Translations under genes and position numbers: made by a program | DNA from: an uncultured Anaerotignum sp. | Lineage (GTDB): Bacteria > Bacillota > Clostridia > Lachnospirales > Anaerotignaceae | Assembly: GCA_910578425.1 (NCBI GenBank) | Contig: CAJTQX010000051.1 | Coordinates: 1-14,640 of the forward strand | Direction: 5' to 3' | Length of the DNA stretch: 14,640 bases | Notes under the pieces: generated by a model | Seen by the model: only the letters and a program-made list of their open reading frames with translations | What the model was told of the DNA's origin: nothing | The model's database searches: none | Part shown: positions 6,658 through 13,547 of the stretch, one piece after another | Layout of the letters: every line of letters begins with the position of its first letter | Position numbering within the stretch: position 1 is the stretch's first letter

Positions 6658-7887
6658 TTATCTATGGTAATCCTTCTGCAAAACTTCCAGAAACAGGCCG
6701 TAGCACTGCGTCAGATCCTGACCGCCGATATAATCGGCTTCCAGCATTTTGTTCCCCAGTATCATATAAAGCTCCGTATGATTGTCCTTTTGCAGAAGCA
6801 GGGCATAGTCAAAGGGCGTATCCTCCAGTGTGGTTTCTGTCCAGCCATCTTTCGGCAGATAGGAACCGTATTCTTCCTTGTGGCGCGTAATAAACTCTTC
6901 CAGATATTCCTGCGGAGTAACGAGGAAGGAAAATTTTTTATAGTCCAGCCAAAGTTCGGCTTTGTAAAGATTTCCTTCTGGATTGGCTTTGCCCTTTACA
7001 ACACCGCGCTGGTTGATGGAATACTGCACAGGCGCGCCAATAGAAGACTGGAAGGAAATGGTTTCAGCACTCCATTCATTATGGTTCTCCGTACGGTTTC
7101 GGAGCGGGACATAATTCGGGCTGTTTTCAATTTCTGCAAGTGCAACAAAGGGCAAGGGGTGCTGGATTTCTGCCATTGGGCGGTTGGAATAATCCAGGAA
7201 ATCAGGGAAATATGACAGGAAAAAGAATACTGCTGTCATAATCCCGCAAACATAGCTCAACCAGCGTTTATGCCGCAATTTCCCCCGCCAATCGGCATTA
7301 TGGGAAAGGGGAGTACCGGACGCAAGCTTTTTCTGTATCCGCTGGATGCCGTATGCCTTGCGGAAAGAGGGCAAATTTACCAGTGTGATAAAAAGGGGCA
7401 GCCACAAAACAAGGGAGTAATTCCCATGAACAAGCATATAAGCGTTCTCGTTGAATATCTGCCAGGCGTTCCTGACTATGCATAAGACTATTAAAATGCC
7501 CCAAAAACCTATTTCTGCAAGGAGGAAGTGCTTGTTTGACATACGGAATACATGATACAATTCGCTTTCCACAATCGGGTCGGTATGGATTTCCGGCGTG
7601 CCCTCCTTCGCGGTATAAATATGGAAATATTCACCAAAGGTTGTGGCATACTTCCAGCCGTATTCCTCGTAAAACCGCAGCTTGTCCCAATCGGGGAATT
7701 CCTCCTTGCGGTATTTTTTCGGCTCCATGCGGTAAAGCATACGCTCCGGCTCCTTTACCCAGAAGGAGGCATAATATTCTTTTATCTCAAGCAGGTGCAG
7801 CCCCTCTGCGGAAAGGTCGGAAAGCCACGTTTCCAGCGCGCTGACCTCATAAGGCTCCACAGGAAGCAGGCGGTATTTGATTTTCAT
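6658..7887 (-). CDS. DUF2812 membrane protein, fourth and last in the tandem array (409 aa)
   Basis: The N-terminal DUF2812 domain covers residues 1 to about 110: YRLLPVEPYEVSALETWLSD, then EEYGWKYATTFGEYFHIY and PEIHTDP (98-104). Three hydrophobic segments follow at about 121-138, 157-174 and 208-230. The loop between the second and third is rich in Lys/Arg and carries GTPLSHNADW (191-200), which predicts the N-terminus and this loop in the cytoplasm and the C-terminal 180 residues (PLPFVALAEIEN, IGAPVQYSI) outside. The start is ATG 7887, six bases after AGGAGG (7894-7899); the frame remains open further upstream, but that part overlaps the previous gene's end. It is 13 bases from the previous gene, the operon's distal cistron, followed by the terminator at 6568-6655. 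The family's function is unknown. Confidence 0.88.
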   Translation of the reverse strand: MKIKYRLLPVEPYEVSALETWLSDLSAEGLHLLEIKEYYASFWVKEPERMLYRMEPKKYRKEEFPDWDKLRFYEEYGWKYATTFGEYFHIYTAKEGTPEIHTDPIVESELYHVFRMSNKHFLLAEIGFWGILIVLCIVRNAWQIFNENAYMLVHGNYSLVLWLPLFITLVNLPSFRKAYGIQRIQKKLASGTPLSHNADWRGKLRHKRWLSYVCGIMTAVFFFLSYFPDFLDYSNRPMAEIQHPLPFVALAEIENSPNYVPLRNRTENHNEWSAETISFQSSIGAPVQYSINQRGVVKGKANPEGNLYKAELWLDYKKFSFLVTPQEYLEEFITRHKEEYGSYLPKDGWTETTLEDTPFDYALLLQKDNHTELYMILGNKMLEADYIGGQDLTQCYGLFLEVLQKDYHR

Positions 7888-7900
7888 GGCGGTCCTCCTT

Positions 7901-9043
7901 TCATTGCTCAGGTGCGGTATAGCGTTTTTCCAGCAGTGCGGCAAAAGCAGGCAGGTGTTCGGAAAGGTCTGCTTTACCGCGGTATTTCACCTGAAGGACA
8001 GCATTCTCCCTGTATGCGGCAAATATTGCTTTATCGCCTGTGCGGTAATATTCCAGCCCGTCAAACAAATCTGGTTCGACATTGATTTCCTGCCGTTTCA
8101 GGCAGTCCTGCCCAAAATACTGCCCGTTATCCGCAAGGCTTACCATAGTCTGCTTTGCAAACAATTCCGGACGTACCTCTAAATAGATGGTTTCTATGCA
8201 GGAATTTTCCCCATATTCCTGTATGGTGTACTGTACGGGCGCGAGCAGGGACGTTTCAAATTTCACATTGGCTCGCCCGTTCCCTTCTGTGCCTTCGAGT
8301 TCTGTCAGAGGGAGACAGGGCAGAGGAAAGGTGGTTTCGTCGGATACAAATTCCAGAGGCTTTTTTATGCTGTCGAAAAAGATTGACAGGGAAGGCATAA
8401 AGCTGATTAACACTATCAGCAGTATCAGCAGCGGCTGGATAAAAACGGCTTTCCGATAGCTTTTTTTGTGCCCCATGGGGACGCCGGACGCAAGCCTGTG
8501 CCTGAGACGGGAATGCGTACGCACTTCCCAGAGCGTCCAACCAGCCGCAAACAGCAGGACAAACAACAGGATGCATACATCAGGAGGACTGAAAGTCCGG
8601 ACAAAGCCTGAAAGCTGCGACCATGTCATAAAGGAAAAAAGCAGCAGAAAGAGGATAATGACGCCAAAGCCAGCAAAAAATGCCTGTTTAGAATCCTGAT
8701 GCGCTTCTTCCAGCAGCTCCGCCTGCACCAGCGGGTCGGTATGCGGCTCGATGGGGCATTCCTCTGCACTGGAAAAAAGGTAGTATTTCTGCCACATATG
8801 GCAGACAAACTGCCAGCCGAAATCTTCATAGGTTTCCCGCATGGCTTTGGGCGGTGTGGCTTCAAAATATTTGGGGATTTCAATGCGGTATGTTGTTTTC
8901 TGCGGCTTGCCCTGCCGGAATTTTGCGTAATACCCATTGAAGGAAAGCGGGAACAGCCCTTCCAGAGCCATATCCTCCAGCCAGCTTTCCAGCGCGGGAA
9001 TATCGGCGGTGTTGGCGGGAAAAAACTTCCGTTTGGTATTCAT
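7901..9043 (-). CDS. DUF2812 membrane protein, third in the array (380 aa)
   Basis: Same architecture as its neighbours. The N-terminal domain runs FFPANTADIPALESWLEDMA, then YEDFGWQFVCHMWQKYYLF and IEPHTDP (98-104); compared with the other copies the FHVYR-type stretch is altered to YYLFS. Hydrophobic segments are at about 121-141, 154-173 and 199-223. The basic loop between the last two contains GVPMGHKKSY (187-196). The C-terminal domain, predicted outside, has PLPCLPLTELEG and LLAPVQYTIQEYG. ATG 9043 follows AGGAGGG, and that site overlaps the TAG stop of the preceding gene (9054-9056), so the two are coupled. It is the shortest of the four copies. Function unknown; by eye the sequence differs strongly from its paralogs outside the shared motifs. 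Confidence 0.88.
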   Translation of the reverse strand: MNTKRKFFPANTADIPALESWLEDMALEGLFPLSFNGYYAKFRQGKPQKTTYRIEIPKYFEATPPKAMRETYEDFGWQFVCHMWQKYYLFSSAEECPIEPHTDPLVQAELLEEAHQDSKQAFFAGFGVIILFLLLFSFMTWSQLSGFVRTFSPPDVCILLFVLLFAAGWTLWEVRTHSRLRHRLASGVPMGHKKSYRKAVFIQPLLILLIVLISFMPSLSIFFDSIKKPLEFVSDETTFPLPCLPLTELEGTEGNGRANVKFETSLLAPVQYTIQEYGENSCIETIYLEVRPELFAKQTMVSLADNGQYFGQDCLKRQEINVEPDLFDGLEYYRTGDKAIFAAYRENAVLQVKYRGKADLSEHLPAFAALLEKRYTAPEQ

Positions 9044-9053
9044 AAAATCCCTC

Positions 9054-10286
9054 CTACTGCGGTTTCCTTGTGGGGTAGGTTTCCTGCATCAGCGCGGCAA
9101 ACTGCGGCACAAAGGGGCGCAGGTCTGCTTCGCCGAAATAGCTTACATAGACAATGGTATCCCCCTGCCGGAGAAAGAGCTTTTTCAGGGCATTGCTGTA
9201 TTTTCCGCTGACGCAGAGATATGCTTCGTCCAGGCCGGTTTCGGCGGAGAGGTCGATGGTATCCCACGGCATCAGGTCGGAAAGCTCCCAATTCATCTGG
9301 CTTTCCACGAAACGACCGCCCATAGAAGGATAGCGCAAATGGTAGATGCTAATCGCGAGGGTCGATTCGTAGGGTTCCCCGTCCTCCGCCCAAAGCCGTC
9401 CGGGGACATAGCCGCTCTGCGTGATGGTGGTTTGCTGCGGGACAAGGAAAGAGCGGTCAAAGCGTATCTCGTTATCCGCATCGCCGCCGACATAGGTGGT
9501 GTGCGCATCGTCAATATGCCCGTTTATAAACCCCGCATCCTGTTCGATTTCCGCAAGGGAAACCATAGGGATTGGCTCGGAAAGCTCCCGCCAGTCAGCG
9601 TCCCACTGTACAATCATTCCAAAGGTATAAGAAAGGAATGTTACGGTAAAAAGCAGGAGAATGAAAATACATGCAGCCAGCCGCAGAGGACGTTTCCGTT
9701 TGTAGTCTGCGGAATGGCTGAGGGGCGTGCCGGTTTTCAGCAGATTTTTTATTTTGCGCAGCCGGAGAAAGTGGCGGACGCCCAGAACGGCAACGGCTAT
9801 CATATAAAGCCCGTACAGTGTATGCGACAGCCTGAGCAGGGCAATGTTGAAAAAGCCGGGCTTTTCTGTGAAGATTGTCAGATAAAGAAAAACAACAGAA
9901 ACAAGGACGTAGGGAATCCCCCAGTTCCGCTGGGAACGGTACAGCTTTTCATAAGCATCCGCCTGTACAGCAGGGTCTGTATGGATTTCCGGCGCGTCTT
10001 CCGTTTTTGCGCGGAATACATGGAAAAATTTATCTACAGAATCGACGTATTCCCAGCCAAATTCATCCAGAAATTCCAGCTTTTTTTCGTCAGGCGTCAT
10101 ATACAGGGAAGAGGCCGGCTCCAGACGGTAGGCGGCTTTCCGGGGCGGGCGCGATTCAAAATGGGCAAAATATGCGCCGAAGGACACCAGAAAAAGCCCA
10201 TCTTCTGCCAAATCGGAAAGCCAGGACTCCATTGCGGCGATATCCAGAGAATCTACGGGGACAAAACGACGGATAGTATTTTTCAT
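9054..10286 (-). CDS. DUF2812 membrane protein, second in the array (410 aa)
   Basis: N-terminal DUF2812 domain: RFVPVDSLDIAAMESWLSDL, YRLEPASS, LDEFGWEYVDSVDKFFHVF and PEIHTDP (99-105). Hydrophobic segments lie at about 123-140, 155-171 and 201-225. The basic loop between the last two carries TGTPLSHSADYKRKR (185-199). The C-terminal domain has PIPMVSLAEIEQ and FLVPQQTTITQSG, then a further strand-rich region. I chose ATG 10286 because GAGGAG (10296-10301) lies nine bases before it and only three before the alternative ATG at 10292. It lies 43 bases after the stop of the frameshifted copy. This is the first intact DUF2812 gene in the operon. Function unknown. Confidence 0.88.
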   Translation of the reverse strand: MKNTIRRFVPVDSLDIAAMESWLSDLAEDGLFLVSFGAYFAHFESRPPRKAAYRLEPASSLYMTPDEKKLEFLDEFGWEYVDSVDKFFHVFRAKTEDAPEIHTDPAVQADAYEKLYRSQRNWGIPYVLVSVVFLYLTIFTEKPGFFNIALLRLSHTLYGLYMIAVAVLGVRHFLRLRKIKNLLKTGTPLSHSADYKRKRPLRLAACIFILLLFTVTFLSYTFGMIVQWDADWRELSEPIPMVSLAEIEQDAGFINGHIDDAHTTYVGGDADNEIRFDRSFLVPQQTTITQSGYVPGRLWAEDGEPYESTLAISIYHLRYPSMGGRFVESQMNWELSDLMPWDTIDLSAETGLDEAYLCVSGKYSNALKKLFLRQGDTIVYVSYFGEADLRPFVPQFAALMQETYPTRKPQ

Positions 10287-10295
10287 AAACATTCA

Positions 10296-10301
10296 CTCCT
10301 C
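10296..10301 (-). promoter_or_regulatory. Ribosome binding site deciding a DUF2812 start
   Basis: GAGGAG on the minus strand lies nine bases from ATG 10286 and three from ATG 10292, favouring the shorter protein. Confidence 0.65.
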
Positions 10302-10329
10302 TTTTTGCTGTGCTGCTGTGGAACATGTG

Positions 10330-11519
10330 TTACGGCTCTTCTGCGGGAAAATCTGCCTGCGCCAATGCGGCGAATTCCGGCAGGAACGGGCGGATGTCCG
10401 ATTCGCCGCGGTAATCCACGTATATAACGGTATCCCCTGCGCGGAAGAAAGCCTGCCTCCACCAAGGGTGCCTGATGCTGGTATAAAGGTATGCCTCCTC
10501 TGCCCCGAAGCCCTCCAATGTTTCCACGTCACAATCATTATAGTGTGTGGAATCCTTTATCAGGCTGTGCAGGAGCGGTTCCGCAAGGGAAGGAAAACGC
10601 AGCTGGTATGTTTCCAGCGTGAGGCCTGGGGCATAGTTCCTTTGGCTGTCATGCAGCCACTTGCGACCGCTGACAATGGCGTTTTGCTGGACGGTATACT
10701 GCTCCGGCGAAAGGAAAGTATGCCGGAAACTTGCTTTGCTGCGAAAACTATTTTCCATTTGGGTCGTATCCTCCTGCTCGATTTCTATCAGGGAAACCAT
10801 AGGGGAGGATATCGGGATTTCTACCCAATCCTTTTCGTTGTTTACAAGGCTTAATGTTTCTATGGTCATGGTAAAAAAGAATATAACAACGGCAAGCACC
10901 GGCGCAATGCGCAGGAAACAGCGCAGGGGCAGATATTTCCGGTAATTCGCGGAATGTTCCAGCTGCACCCCGCTTTTCAGGCGGCGGTATGTCTGATACA
11001 GACGGAAAAGCTGGAACGCATACGCGGCAGAGAGGGCTGCCCAAACAATGATATCCAGCCCCATAGGAAAGCCCAGCCTGACGATATTGATAAGGTTGGA
11101 CGCGCCGCTGTGCAGAGTGAAGAACAGCACGCCAAAAAGGAGCAGGACCAAAAGAGCCTGTGTGTAGCAGATGCGTAGGAAGGCATCCGCAAGCATCTTC
11201 GGGTCGGTATGTATTTCGGGAGGGCTTTCCAGCGTGGAGCGGTAGACATGGAAATAATTGCCGAAGGCACAGACGTATTCCCAGCCAAAATCCTTGTAAA
11301 ACATCTGCTTTTTGTTATCCGGATCGGTGCGGATAACGGGTTTGCGGCTGGTTCCAGCCGGTAAGTGGCTTTTGCGGGCTCCGCCGTTTCAAATTTCGCA
11401 AGAAAGCTGCCGCAGGACGCCAAAAAAAGCCCCTTTTCTGCTAAATTGGAAAGCCACGCTTCGATTGCGGTAATACCATGAAGATTTACGGGTATCAGAC
11501 GCCATTTGTATCCCATCAT
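10330..11519 (-). pseudogene. DUF2812 membrane protein, first in the array, broken by a frameshift
   Basis: The gene starts at ATG 11519 and reads RLIPVNLHGITAIEAWLSNL and then KATYRLEPA in one frame. The expected continuation, DPDNKKQMFYKDFGWEYV, then GNYFHVYR and PEIHTDP, is in the -1 frame, from about 11328 down to the stop at 10330. The shift falls between about 11328 and 11349. The span is 1190 bases; adding one base gives 397 codons, or 396 aa, matching the 380-410 aa of the other copies. Adding one C in GCCGC gives YRLEPARKPVIRTDPDNKK, which aligns well with the next copy. The downstream frame keeps three hydrophobic segments and the SGVQLEHSANY loop. Its start overlaps the padR stop (ATGA). 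As written the protein ends early at about 180 aa; a sequencing error cannot be excluded. Confidence 0.85.
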
Positions 11520-11863
11520 ATTGTTTCACTCCTCTCATCTGCCGGCTGAAAAGCCCGCGCCGCGCGTTCCGCATCTGCAAGGCAGCTTTTCAACCGCCGT
11601 ATTTCGTCCTGATAGGTTTTCCTGCCCTTTTCCGTAACGCGGTAGGTGCGCTTGCGTCCTTCAACTGCGGTTTCTTCAATCAGTTTTTCATCTTCAAATT
11701 TAGCAAGTATGGTATAGAGCGTACCAGGGCCAATGTTGATGCGCCCGTCTGTGCAGTTTTCTACAAAACGGGCAATTTCTGTGCCGCACATTTCCTGCGC
11801 CTGAAACGCCAGCAAAACGTAAAACATGGTTTCGGTTAAAATTTCGAGTGGTTTCTTTGCCAT
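11516..11863 (-). CDS. PadR-family transcriptional regulator (115 aa)
   Basis: A small winged-helix repressor. The PadR domain fills the protein: ILTETMFYVLLAF (residues 8-20), the helix MCGTEIARFVE (25-35), the recognition region INIGPGTLYTILAKFEDE (42-59) and the wing AVEGRKRTYRVTEKGR (66-81), with a short helical C-terminus for dimerisation. ATG 11863 was chosen because GAGGAGG (11872-11878) is eight bases before it; the in-frame ATG 11869 is only two bases from that site. Its TGA overlaps the next gene's ATG, so PadR and the first DUF2812 protein are coupled. PadR regulators typically repress their own operon and are released by a ligand or a partner; the repeated TGTCGATA elements over its promoter fit self-repression (inference). 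Confidence 0.93.
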   Translation of the reverse strand: MAKKPLEILTETMFYVLLAFQAQEMCGTEIARFVENCTDGRINIGPGTLYTILAKFEDEKLIEETAVEGRKRTYRVTEKGRKTYQDEIRRLKSCLADAERAARAFQPADERSETI

Positions 11864-11871
11864 AGGCATGG

Positions 11872-11878
11872 CCTCCTC
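11872..11878 (-). promoter_or_regulatory. Ribosome binding site deciding the padR start
   Basis: GAGGAGG on the minus strand is eight bases before ATG 11863 and two before ATG 11869, so the protein should begin MAKKPLEIL. Confidence 0.75.
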
Positions 11879-11881
11879 AAT

Positions 11882-11936
11882 ATTGAGTGTCGATATTGTT
11901 TGTCGATAATAGTGTAACATCGAGTGTCGATATTGT
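11882..11936. promoter_or_regulatory. Repeated operator-like elements over the padR promoter
   Basis: The 15-base sequence GAGTGTCGATATTGT occurs twice as an exact direct repeat, at 11885-11899 and 11922-11936 (37 bases apart). The core TGTCGATA occurs three times, at 11888, 11901 and 11925. The upstream copy forms a perfect palindrome, ATCGA-GTG-TCGAT at 11919-11931, placed exactly between the -35 and -10 boxes. The other copy (11882-11894) is the same with one change and lies just before the ribosome binding site. This layout suits a dimeric repressor, most simply PadR itself. Confidence 0.65.
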
Positions 11937-11939
11937 CAA
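11911..11939 (-). promoter_or_regulatory. Sigma-A promoter of the padR-DUF2812 operon
   Basis: On the minus strand, TTGACA (11939-11934) and TACACT (11916-11911) are 17 bases apart, with TG one base before the -10 (extended -10). The transcript would start near 11904, about 40 bases before ATG 11863. No other promoter was recognised downstream in the operon. Confidence 0.78.
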
Positions 11940-11966
11940 TGGCTGACAGGGCTTCTATTTTTCCAC

Positions 11967-11993
11967 AAAAAAAGAACGCCGTAAAAGCGTCCT
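11967..11993 (-). terminator. Rho-independent terminator of the PerR-like gene
   Basis: On the minus strand AGGACGC (11993-11987) pairs with GCGTTCT (11979-11973) with one G-U pair and a seven-base loop, followed by a run of seven T. It lies just upstream of the padR promoter and insulates that operon from the regulator gene. Confidence 0.92.
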
Positions 11994-12024
11994 GAAAGGG
12001 CATGAGAAAGAGCAGGGATAAGGT

Positions 12025-12438
12025 TCAGTTTCCGCGGCATCCTGCACATTTTCCGTATAATATCAACTGTTCACATTCCACTTCAAAATCAAGCCGACTC
12101 GCCAGCTTTTTATGCAGCTCTGTCAGCTCTTCCATATCCAGATCCCGCACACATCCGCAGACGGTGCAGACGGTATGGGGGTGGCACTTCACCACAGCAT
12201 CATAACGGGAACTGGGCTCGCCTACATTCAATTCCTGCACCAGACCCAGCTGCTTAAAGTAATCCAGCGTTTTATAAACTGTGGCAAGGCTCATGGTAGG
12301 ATTTGCGGGCTCCAGCGTTTTATAAATGGTTTCCGCATTTGGATGCTGTGTAGTGCTGCGGAGCATATTGTATACGGCAATACGCTGCGGGGTGACTTTC
12401 AGACCTTTTTCTCTTAAAATTTGAGTGGTTTCTTTCAT
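12025..12438 (-). CDS. perR: Fur-family regulator, PerR-like (137 aa)
   Basis: A metal-dependent winged-helix repressor. The DNA-binding half contains LKVTPQRIAVYNML and the recognition helix MSLATVYKTLDYF (49-61). The metal residues match Bacillus subtilis PerR position for position with a constant offset of five: H32, D80, H86, H88 and D99 for the regulatory Fe/Mn site (PerR H37, D85, H91, H93, D104), and C91-x-x-C94 with C131-x-x-C134 for structural zinc. The Asp at 99 favours PerR (peroxide sensing by His oxidation) over Fur or Zur. ATG 12438 was chosen because AAAGGGTG (12445-12452) is six bases away; the in-frame GTG 12447 lies inside that site. No peroxide-defence gene is adjacent, so it probably acts on distant promoters and its own. 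Confidence 0.85.
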   Translation of the reverse strand: MKETTQILREKGLKVTPQRIAVYNMLRSTTQHPNAETIYKTLEPANPTMSLATVYKTLDYFKQLGLVQELNVGEPSSRYDAVVKCHPHTVCTVCGCVRDLDMEELTELHKKLASRLDFEVECEQLILYGKCAGCRGN

Positions 12439-12460
12439 GCTAAACACCCTTTACAAAGAA

Positions 12461-12480
12461 TTATTGTTATTTAATAATAA
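12461..12480. promoter_or_regulatory. Fur/PerR-box-like operator before the PerR-like gene
   Basis: TTATTGTTA (12461-12469) and TAATAATAA (12472-12480) form an inverted repeat with two bases between and one mismatch. It covers the -10 box and start of the minus-strand promoter, and resembles AT-rich Fur-family boxes of the TTATAATnATTATAA kind. Autoregulation is the natural reading. Confidence 0.6.
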
Positions 12481-12502
12481 ACTATAACTTTTATTGTGTC
12501 AA
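12474..12502 (-). promoter_or_regulatory. Sigma-A promoter of the PerR-like gene
   Basis: On the minus strand, TTGACA (12502-12497) and TATTAT (12479-12474) are 17 bases apart. The leader to ATG 12438 is about 30 nt. Confidence 0.78.
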
Positions 12503-12509
12503 TATGAAA

Positions 12510-12524
12510 TGCTGTAAAACAGCA
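12510..12524. repeat. Perfect short inverted repeat in the divergent intergenic region
   Basis: TGCTGT-AAA-ACAGCA is a perfect 6-3-6 palindrome just upstream of the -35 box of the PerR-like gene and about 80 bases before the metallophosphoesterase promoter candidate. It could be an operator; there is no T run to make it a terminator. Confidence 0.35.
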
Positions 12525-12603
12525 GTTAATTTTATCCATATTTCTCATAATATGGCAGAAACATGTATGCGAATGAAAAATGTGGGAATGCCCGATTGCT
12601 TTC

Positions 12604-12632
12604 TTGCGCTGGAACAGGAGAAGCTTTATAAT
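12604..12632 (+). promoter_or_regulatory. Possible promoter of the metallophosphoesterase gene
   Basis: A perfect TATAAT at 12627-12632 has a weak -35 (TTGCGC, 12604-12609) 17 bases upstream. The start would be near 12639, about 28 nt before the ATG. The weak -35 suggests low or activator-assisted expression. Confidence 0.4.
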
Positions 12633-12666
12633 AAGAAACAGACACAACACAGAAGGGAAGGAAGAT

Positions 12667-13473
12667 ATGAAAAAAAGAGTTATGAAATCAATTGGTATAG
12701 GAGTCGCGCTGGGGATTTTTTTCTATTGGCAGAATAATGGGCTTACGATGACAGAGTGGACATATGAAGGAGATATTCCGGAGGCGTTTGACGGATACAG
12801 GATATTACAGGTAGCAGATTTGCAGAATAAGGTGTTTGGACGGGAGCAGGCGCGGCTTTTGCGGAAAATGGAAACCGCCGAGCCGGATTGTATTGTGATT
12901 ACAGGGGACTTGCTGGACAGAAACCGTACAGATGTGGAGGGTGCGTTACAGTTTGTGCGGGCAGCGAAAAAAATCGCGCCGGTCTATTTTGTTTCCGGCA
13001 ACCATGAACACCAGTCAGGGGAATGGGAAATATTAGAGGAGGGACTTTTGCGGGAAGATGTTACGATACTGAACAATGGGAAATCCGTCATTTCACGGGA
13101 GGGGGATACGATTACCCTGCTTGGGCTTGCGGATAAGCGGGTAAATCCCTATTATGAGCAGGTTCTGCATACGCTGATGGCGGAGGAGAACGGCATGACG
13201 ATACTGTTATCCCACAGACCGGAGCTGTTTGAAACATATGCGGCGGAGGGAGTAAAGCTGGCGTTTACGGGACACGCGCATGGCGGGCAGATACGTTTGC
13301 CGGGAATCGGTGGGATTTTTGCACCGAATCAGGGCTTTTTCCCGCAGTATACGGCGGGTATGCACTGGAAAGGCGATTCTGCGATGGTCGTCAGCCGTGG
13401 GCTTGGCAACAGTGTTTTCCCTGTTCGTTTCTGCAATCGGCCGGAACTGGTATTGGTGACACTGAAGGCATAG
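12667..13473 (+). CDS. Membrane-anchored metallophosphoesterase, YkuE/YaeI-like (268 aa)
   Basis: A calcineurin-like phosphoesterase with one N-terminal hydrophobic anchor (residues 5-21), so the catalytic domain probably faces the outside. Metal motifs in order: D51-L-Q53 within QVADLQNKVFG, GD at 80-81 in VITGDLLDR, GNHE at 111-114, H183 in LLSHRPELF, and GHAHGG at 202-207. The C-terminal PNQGFFPQYTAG and SRGLGNSVFPVRFCNRPE are typical of the YkuE/YaeI group, proposed to act on phospholipid or UDP-lipid pyrophosphates. Motif I is normally D-x-H; here the His is Gln. I chose ATG 12667, preceded by AGGGAAGGAAG; the frame stays open upstream to 12580 without a good ribosome binding site. The MBL gene follows 74 bases later. 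Confidence 0.88.
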   Translation: MKKRVMKSIGIGVALGIFFYWQNNGLTMTEWTYEGDIPEAFDGYRILQVADLQNKVFGREQARLLRKMETAEPDCIVITGDLLDRNRTDVEGALQFVRAAKKIAPVYFVSGNHEHQSGEWEILEEGLLREDVTILNNGKSVISREGDTITLLGLADKRVNPYYEQVLHTLMAEENGMTILLSHRPELFETYAAEGVKLAFTGHAHGGQIRLPGIGGIFAPNQGFFPQYTAGMHWKGDSAMVVSRGLGNSVFPVRFCNRPELVLVTLKA

Positions 13474-13547
13474 AACAGTGAAATGAGGGTATCCGGCGGC
13501 TTTTTATCCTGTAAGGGATAACATGTACAAAAGAAAGGGATGGTTCC

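Noticed and set aside
7888..7944. Upstream extension of the last DUF2812 gene by 19 codons
   Set aside because: It overlaps the end of the preceding gene, lacks its own ribosome binding site, and ATG 7887 has a perfect AGGAGG six bases away and begins like the other copies.
8937..10427. Plus-strand open frame (496 codons) across the DUF2812 genes
   Set aside because: Antisense to two conserved DUF2812 genes, crosses their boundaries and has no domain or ribosome binding site.
11325..11360. Programmed -1 ribosomal frameshifting in the first DUF2812 gene
   Set aside because: The reading around the junction (CCA GCC GCA AAC) has no X-XXY-YYZ slippery heptamer, and the other copies are encoded in a single frame, so a plain one-base loss is simpler.
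12580..12666. Upstream extension of the metallophosphoesterase by 29 codons
   Set aside because: No good ribosome binding site for the earlier ATG, and it would start upstream of the likely transcription start; ATG 12667 with AGGGAAGGAAG also places the hydrophobic anchor at the N-terminus.
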